DNA of 64,000 nucleotides, from positions 62,001-126,000 of the forward strand of contig NZ_BAWJ01000004.1 in the NCBI RefSeq assembly GCF_000586475.1, read 5' to 3'. Origin of the DNA: Psychrobacter sp. JCM 18903 (lineage in GTDB: Bacteria > Pseudomonadota > Gammaproteobacteria > Pseudomonadales > Moraxellaceae). The notes below the pieces were generated by a model that ran no database searches, was not told where the DNA came from, and worked only from the letters and a program-made list of their open reading frames with translations. Positions within the stretch are counted from its first letter, which is position 1; each line of letters starts with the position of its first letter. This document shows, in pieces, positions 57,689 through 64,000 of this stretch. The translations under genes and the position numbers were made by a program.

Positions 57689-58282
57689 TTACTGGCACGC
57701 TTGGCAACGACCACTCAGCTCAATCACACTGCGTTCCACGATAAAGCCAACGTCTTGCTCAGCAAAACTCATCATTTCCTGTACGGGCACACTGCTACAT
57801 TCTTGTACACGCTGACATTGACCACAGATTAAAAATGCTGCGGTATGCTGGGCGCGTGGGTGACAGCAGGGCACATAAGCATTGATAGAGGTCAATTGAT
57901 GTATCAAGCCTTCACTCAATAAAAACTCAAGACTACGATAAACAGTGGGTGGCGCGACATTTTTTGGCGCTTGTTTTTTAGAGCTAATTTCTTTAGATGC
58001 CGCTTTCATTGGGTGCTGTTGCGAGTTAAACGCTTCGCTGCTGTCATCATTGTTATTAGGCTCTGATAAGCGCATTTGCTGCAATTGCGTGATCAAATCA
58101 TATGCACCGATAGGCTTATTGGCTGCCAATACCAATTGATATATTTGCTGGCGCAATGGGGTAAAGCGTGAACCGTTCAGGCGACATTGTTCTTTTGCTG
58201 CCATTAGGCGCTCGATCACGTCATGCGGTGTAAAGTCCTGCACATCATGTAAATGTTCGCAGACTGATAAACTGGTGGACAT
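57689..58282 (-). CDS. zur: Zinc uptake regulator, Fur family, with an insertion in the DNA-binding domain
   Basis: 197 residues. N-terminal winged helix (RFTPLRQQIYQLVLAANKPI, AYDLITQLQQMRL) and recognition helix APPTVYRSLEFLLSEGLIHQ; C-terminal zinc domain with CCHPRAQHTAAFLICGQCQR and CQACQ. Between the third helix and the recognition helix is an unusual ~35-residue polar insert (NNNDDSSEAFNSQQ ... SSKKQAPKN) not found in E. coli Zur. Start at ATG 58282 with AGGAG eight bases before; the 10-residue longer frame lacks a site. First gene of zur-znuC-znuB, divergent from znuA, autoregulated through the box at 58333. Confidence 0.92.
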   Translation of the reverse strand: MSTSLSVCEHLHDVQDFTPHDVIERLMAAKEQCRLNGSRFTPLRQQIYQLVLAANKPIGAYDLITQLQQMRLSEPNNNDDSSEAFNSQQHPMKAASKEISSKKQAPKNVAPPTVYRSLEFLLSEGLIHQLTSINAYVPCCHPRAQHTAAFLICGQCQRVQECSSVPVQEMMSFAEQDVGFIVERSVIELSGRCQACQ

Positions 58283-58332
58283 GGTGCAAGCTCCTACGAA
58301 ATAAAATGGCACTGTTATTATAGTAATTTATA

Positions 58333-58349
58333 ATGTTATAGTATAACAT
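58333..58349. promoter_or_regulatory. Zur box between zur and znuA
   Basis: Perfect 17-base palindrome ATGTTATAGTATAACAT, matching the gammaproteobacterial Zur consensus (GTTATA-N-TATAAC core). Located 51 bases upstream of zur and 130 upstream of znuA, so one site can repress both directions under zinc sufficiency. Confidence 0.88.
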
Positions 58350-58478
58350 ACTAAAAATAAGAGCAGATAAGTGATCTTGGCTTATTTATTGATACCTTAA
58401 TGATCACTCAGATACAACGGCGATAACGTCTAAATGTTTCCACTTATATTTTATCTTTCATACATTAAAGAATCTATT

Positions 58479-59367
58479 ATGAACTCAGTTCTCAAATATT
58501 TTTTAAGCTCAACCATTATACTACAGCGATGGTTCATTACGGGCATAGTTGCATCAGGCGTCTTTACTGTGAGTGCACAAGCGGCAACAGTCAGCGTGAG
58601 TAATTATCCATTGTTTTTATTGAGTCAAGCAGTGACTGAAGGTTCACCGCCCGCCAAGCAGTTATTGCAGGCAGGGGAGGTAGGTCATCATGCAGTATCA
58701 GCCAGGCGATATTAAAGCCATTCAGGACAGTAAATTTGTCGTGTGGTTTGGTGAGCCATTAGAAAATAACTTGGCGGCAAGCCTTAATACCGCCCCCAAT
58801 GCGATTGCCTTATTTGAATTTGATGCCTTTAATCGTCATCCGCTACGTGACGTCCAAGGCAAGCCTATTGCTGGCACCTTGGATCCACATATATGGTTAG
58901 ATCCTGAAAATGCCAAAGCCATGACTCGTGCCCTTGCCGTGATTCATAGCCATGCTAATCCGCAATATAAAGCACTTTATCACGCCAATGCACAAAAATT
59001 TGCTCAGCGAATGGATAGGGGAGTGGCATCTTTCGTAAAACAAGCTAAAGGCAAGCAGCAAACCCAGCCTTATTGGGCCTATCATGATGCTTATCAATAC
59101 ATTGAATCCAGTACAAACCTAAAGCTTGTTGGCAGTTTAAGCACTGATCACCATCTAGCACCACGAGCAAGCCAAATACGCTGGCTAAATGAGAAGCGTC
59201 CAGCCAAGCAAATGTGTCTGGTTAGCCCAAGTCAACCAGCCAAAGGTCTACTCGCTAAGTTACAGTCCGTAAAAACCACTGTGCAACCTGAAGATATGAG
59301 CAATAGTAAAGACTTTGTGAGTGGTTGGCAGACGATGGCACAGCAAATCTATCAATGTATATCGTAG
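58479..59367 (+). CDS. znuA: Zinc-binding periplasmic protein of the ABC transporter (frameshifted)
   Basis: About 296 residues. Signal anchor/peptide (WFITGIVASGVFTVSAQA), then VSVSNYPLFLLSQAV, the zinc His in VGHH, after the break QYQPGDIKAIQDSKFVVWFG, DPHIWLDPENAKAM (second His) and LSTDHHLAPRASQIRWLNEK (third). The acid/His-rich loop of some ZnuA proteins is absent. The frame breaks at 58688-58692 (two bases missing or one extra). Divergent from zur, sharing the Zur box. Start ATG 58479 before the signal; an upstream ATG at 58434 is less likely. Confidence 0.9.
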
Positions 59368-59658
59368 GATAACTGATTAACCATAGTGGCTTGCAACGCT
59401 TGAGAAGCCATTATGTAGTAATACTTTGGGTGTTATCCATTGGTCAGTAACTATGACGTCTATGAGTGATTCAGCTAGGTCACTGATAAAAGGTATATTT
59501 TTCTTGCTTAACGGTGGTATGCCCCTTATAATAAGTGGCGTTTTATTTTGGTTAAAAGGTAACACCTGTAGAGTGAGCCGTTCACGGATAAAAGTGTCGC
59601 GACGATGTTATATTGCCACCTTATCCCAATGCTGTAAGGCTATAGGATTACATTACCG

Positions 59659-60057
59659 ATGACCAAGCCTGCCAAACGCACACAAAAAGATAAAATTGGC
59701 ATCTATATCAAACGCCAAGCGTGGATATTATTTATCCTTATTATTATTGCTTGGGCTTTAGATACCAGTTGGCTACATAGTGAGCTTACTGTCGCAAAAA
59801 GCGCCGCTATTGGTGCGCTACTCAGCTTTGCTACCCAAGCTGTATTTGCTTTTTTTATCTTTTGGTACACTGGATATCGCGCGCGCCAACATATTGTTAG
59901 CCAGCTATATCGAGGTCAAATGGCCAAATGGCTATTGACTGTGTTTGGTTTCGCACTAATTTTTATTACCGTACAACCCCTATCTGCGCCTGCGCTGTTT
60001 ATCGGTTTTATGGTAATGCAAATTAGTCACAGTTGGATGTTGTGGCATATACGCTAG
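59659..60057 (+). CDS. atpI: ATP synthase subunit I
   Basis: 132 residues with four membrane segments (RQAWILFILIIIAWALDTSW, AAIGALLSFATQAVFAFFIF, LLTVFGFALIFITVQPL, FIGFMVMQISHSWML) after a basic N-terminus. AtpI assists c-ring assembly. It precedes atpB on the same strand, but with a 684-base spacer rather than the usual few bases. Confidence 0.85.
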   Translation: MTKPAKRTQKDKIGIYIKRQAWILFILIIIAWALDTSWLHSELTVAKSAAIGALLSFATQAVFAFFIFWYTGYRARQHIVSQLYRGQMAKWLLTVFGFALIFITVQPLSAPALFIGFMVMQISHSWMLWHIR

Positions 60058-61611
<1,554 letters not shown>

Positions 61612-61622
61612 ACATTCAATAG

Positions 61623-61889
<267 letters not shown>

Positions 61890-62006
61890 TCAGAAAGCTC
61901 AGTTGTAAATGTTTGGTAGTCAAAGTTTGTATCTTAACCATAGCCAAAGTTTGGCTATCAAATATGATCAATGAAACTGATTTTTCATTAACAAAGAGGT
62001 GATCAC

Positions 62007-62477
62007 GTGAATATCAATTCTACCCTCATCGGTCAAGCCATTGCTTTTGCAATCTTTGTGATGTTCTGCATGAAATTCGTGTGGCCACCACTTATTGGTG
62101 CCATCAATGAGCGTCAGCGTAAAATTGCTGAAGGCCTGAATGCCGCAGAAAAAGCAAAAGCAGATCTGGCGACCGCTGAGCAAGACGTCCAGCAGGAGCT
62201 TGATCTTGCAAAGACCAAAGCTGCTGCTTTAATCGAGCAAGCGAACAAGAGTGCCAACCAGCTTGTCGAAGATGCAAAAATGCAGGCCCAAGTGGAAGGC
62301 GAGCGCATTCGTCAACAAGCGCAAGCGTCTATCGACCAAGAAATCAATCAAGCGCGTGAATCATTACGTGCCCAAGTTGCTGAACTGGCTGTACTTGGTG
62401 CAGAAAAGATTTTGCAAGACAAAGTCGATGTGCAAAAACATGCCAGTATGTTAGACCAACTGGCGGCAAAGCTGTAA
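62007..62477 (+). CDS. atpF: ATP synthase F0 subunit b
   Basis: 156 residues: one N-terminal membrane helix ([20 protein letters not shown]) followed by a long charged helix ([20 protein letters not shown] onwards) that forms the peripheral stalk. GTG-free start at ATG 62007 with AGAGGTGATC upstream. Same length as E. coli b (156). Confidence 0.96.
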   Translation: MNINSTLIGQAIAFAIFVMFCMKFVWPPLIGAINERQRKIAEGLNAAEKAKADLATAEQDVQQELDLAKTKAAALIEQANKSANQLVEDAKMQAQVEGERIRQQAQASIDQEINQARESLRAQVAELAVLGAEKILQDKVDVQKHASMLDQLAAKL

Positions 62478-62490
62478 CTGTGAGGATATA

Positions 62491-63113
62491 ATGGCTGACT
62501 TATCAACCTTAGCACGACCCTACGCTAAAGCCGCGTTTGACTATGCCAACGAAAACGGGGCCGTAAACGAGTGGGAAAATTTCTTGTTTGTCGCCAGTGC
62601 AATTGTCAATGACAAAGCGTTCCGTACATGGCTAGAAAATCCAGCCGTTACGGCTGAGCATAAGTCAGCTGCTTTGGTTGATCTTTATGACTCACAAGTG
62701 GCTGGTGATAGCGACTCTGCTTTTAAACAGCTACTAGGCGAGAGCAAAGGCTCTCGTTATGGTAATAGTATTAGCTATCCTAAAGTGTCACCAGCGCTCA
62801 ATAATTTTATTAAGCAGTTGGCGCAGCAAGAGCGTCTGGCGCTGCTTCCTGAAGTTTATGAGCATTATCGCCGCCACAAGGCAATAAGCTTAAAGCAGCT
62901 TGATGCTTACGTGACCTCTGCCTATCCATTGACTGACGCTCAGCGTGAAATGCTTCAAACGCGCCTTGCTGCATCGTTAAATGCTAGTGTGGTGATTCAT
63001 GAGTCGGTCGATCCAAGTCTATTGCAGGCGCTACCATCAAAGTCGGTGACAAAATCATTGATGATTCGATGCGCGGCAAGTTACAACAGTTAAAAACACA
63101 GCTAACTGCCTAA
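62491..63113 (+). CDS. atpH: ATP synthase F1 subunit delta (frameshifted)
   Basis: About 207 residues after repair, longer than the E. coli protein (177) in its middle ([20 protein letters not shown]). N-terminal [20 protein letters not shown] binds subunit alpha; C-terminus [20 protein letters not shown] is only in frame once a G is added at 63027-63028 ([12 protein letters not shown]). The delta subunit links the stalk to F1 and is needed for function, so the break is probably a read error. Confidence 0.94.
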
Positions 63114-63206
63114 TGCCATTTACCAGCGCAGTCATCTATGATTTGCGTGAAAGTAAGAGCATTTAAGTCAGTGGGCGGGTTATCATAAATTAAAGGAAAC
63201 AAGGCA

Positions 63207-64000
63207 ATGCAACAATTGAATCCAGCGGAAATCAGTAACCTGATTAAGCAGCGTATTCAAGACCTTGATGCGGGTGCAACTGCAAAGAATGAAGGCACGA
63301 TTGTCAAAGTATCTGACGGTATCGTGCAGATTCATGGTCTTGAAGATGCCATGTACGGCGAAATGATTGAGTTTGAAGGCGAAATCTATGGAATGGCGCT
63401 TAACTTAGAGCGTGATTCTGTCGGCGCGGTAGTACTTGGTGATTACCTAAAGCTGCAAGAAGGTCAAAAAGCCTATTGTACTGGTCGTATTCTTGAAGTA
63501 CCAGTAGGTCCTGAGCTGCTAGGCCGTGTTGTTGACGCCTTGGGAAATCCTATTGATGGCAAAGGTCCTATCGATGCCAAAATGACTGATAAAGTCGAAA
63601 AAATCGCCCCAGGCGTTATTGATCGTCAATCAGTAGATCAACCAGTAATGACGGGTTATAAAGCCGTTGATACTATGATTCCAATTGGTCGTGGTCAGCG
63701 TGAGCTTATCATTGGTGACCGTCAGACGGGTAAAACCGCGATGGCTATCGATGCGATCATCGCGCAGAAATCATCTGGTATCAAGTGTGTATACGTCGCA
63801 ATCGGTCAGAAACGTTCTACCATTGCAAACGTCGTACGCAAGCTTGAGCAAACTGGTGCATTAGCATATACCACGGTTGTGGTTGCATCAGCATCAGAGC
63901 CTGCCGCACTACAGTATATCGCACCGTATTCAGGTTGTACGATGGGCGAATACTTCCGTGACCGCGGTGAAGATGCACTGATTGTATTTGATGACTTATC
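63207..64000 (+). CDS. atpA: ATP synthase F1 subunit alpha, 3' end outside window
   Basis: First 264 residues or so. Starts [20 protein letters not shown], has the beta-barrel [20 protein letters not shown], and the nucleotide-binding [19 protein letters not shown] near residue 170, [11 protein letters not shown] and the DDL of Walker B at the very edge. No frame break seen. ATG at 63207 with AAGG just before. Confidence 0.97.
   Translation, partial: MQQLNPAEISNLIKQRIQDLDAGATAKNEGTIVKVSDGIVQIHGLEDAMYGEMIEFEGEIYGMALNLERDSVGAVVLGDYLKLQEGQKAYCTGRILEVPVGPELLGRVVDALGNPIDGKGPIDAKMTDKVEKIAPGVIDRQSVDQPVMTGYKAVDTMIPIGRGQRELIIGDRQTGKTAMAIDAIIAQKSSGIKCVYVAIGQKRSTIANVVRKLEQTGALAYTTVVVASASEPAALQYIAPYSGCTMGEYFRDRGEDALIVFDDL

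Overview
The window looks like the chromosome of a gammaproteobacterium of the Moraxellaceae, most likely Psychrobacter. This is inferred from the moderately AT-rich sequence, the protein sequences of the housekeeping genes (murD, ftsW, gluQ, dksA, zur-znuCB/znuA, glnK-amtB, atpIBEFHA) and gene neighbourhoods typical of that group. No database search was possible.

Layout. 1-2.8 kb: cardiolipin-synthase-type phospholipase D (cut by the window edge), a membrane-anchored DUF218 protein and a LysR regulator. 2.9-10.4 kb: a same-strand catabolic cluster (RidA, aldehyde dehydrogenase, dipeptidase, BCCT transporter, a ~580-residue protein of unknown family, a DUF3726-like protein), divergent from the LysR gene and controlled through a perfect 21-bp dyad. 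10.58-42.12 kb: a 31.5-kb integrative island in the 3' end of tRNA-Ser(GGA), bounded by 34-bp direct repeats, with the tyrosine integrase next to the intact tRNA. 42.3-64 kb: conserved chromosome with a secreted nuclease, a DUF2147 protein, amtB/glnK behind a sigma-54-type promoter, uspA/sulP, murD-ftsW, gluQ, dksA, cpdA, the zinc uptake locus with a Zur box, and the start of the ATP synthase operon.

The island has three parts. (i) A defence region (10.8-28.6 kb): an unknown 283-residue protein, a MITE with a truncated gene, a DUF262/DUF1524 (GmrSD-like) enzyme, a type I restriction system whose hsdMS and hsdR are separated by a PD-(D/E)XK protein, an Mrr-like nuclease and a KAP P-loop NTPase, then a YgjP-like metallopeptidase. 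Five small exported proteins are interleaved with these genes. (ii) A metabolic cassette (28.7-33.4 kb): cytochrome b561, DUF2218, SDR, extradiol-dioxygenase-like protein and glutathionyl-hydroquinone reductase, with a divergent LysR gene, suggesting quinone/aromatic stress handling. (iii) A mobility module (34.0-41.8 kb): AlpA, a Gp3/RDF-like metal-binding protein, YqaJ exonuclease, DUF932, a zinc-ribbon protein, a YagK/inovirus-Gp2-like protein, a ribbon-helix-helix protein and the integrase. I see no conjugation or virion genes.

A caveat on the whole window: 19 otherwise intact genes are broken by single-base frameshifts (about 22 events, 19 of them one-base losses), including ftsW, dksA and atpH, whose loss should be lethal or severely harmful. 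Sequencing or assembly error is the simplest explanation. Coordinates below give the full reconstructed gene, and the position of each shift is stated.
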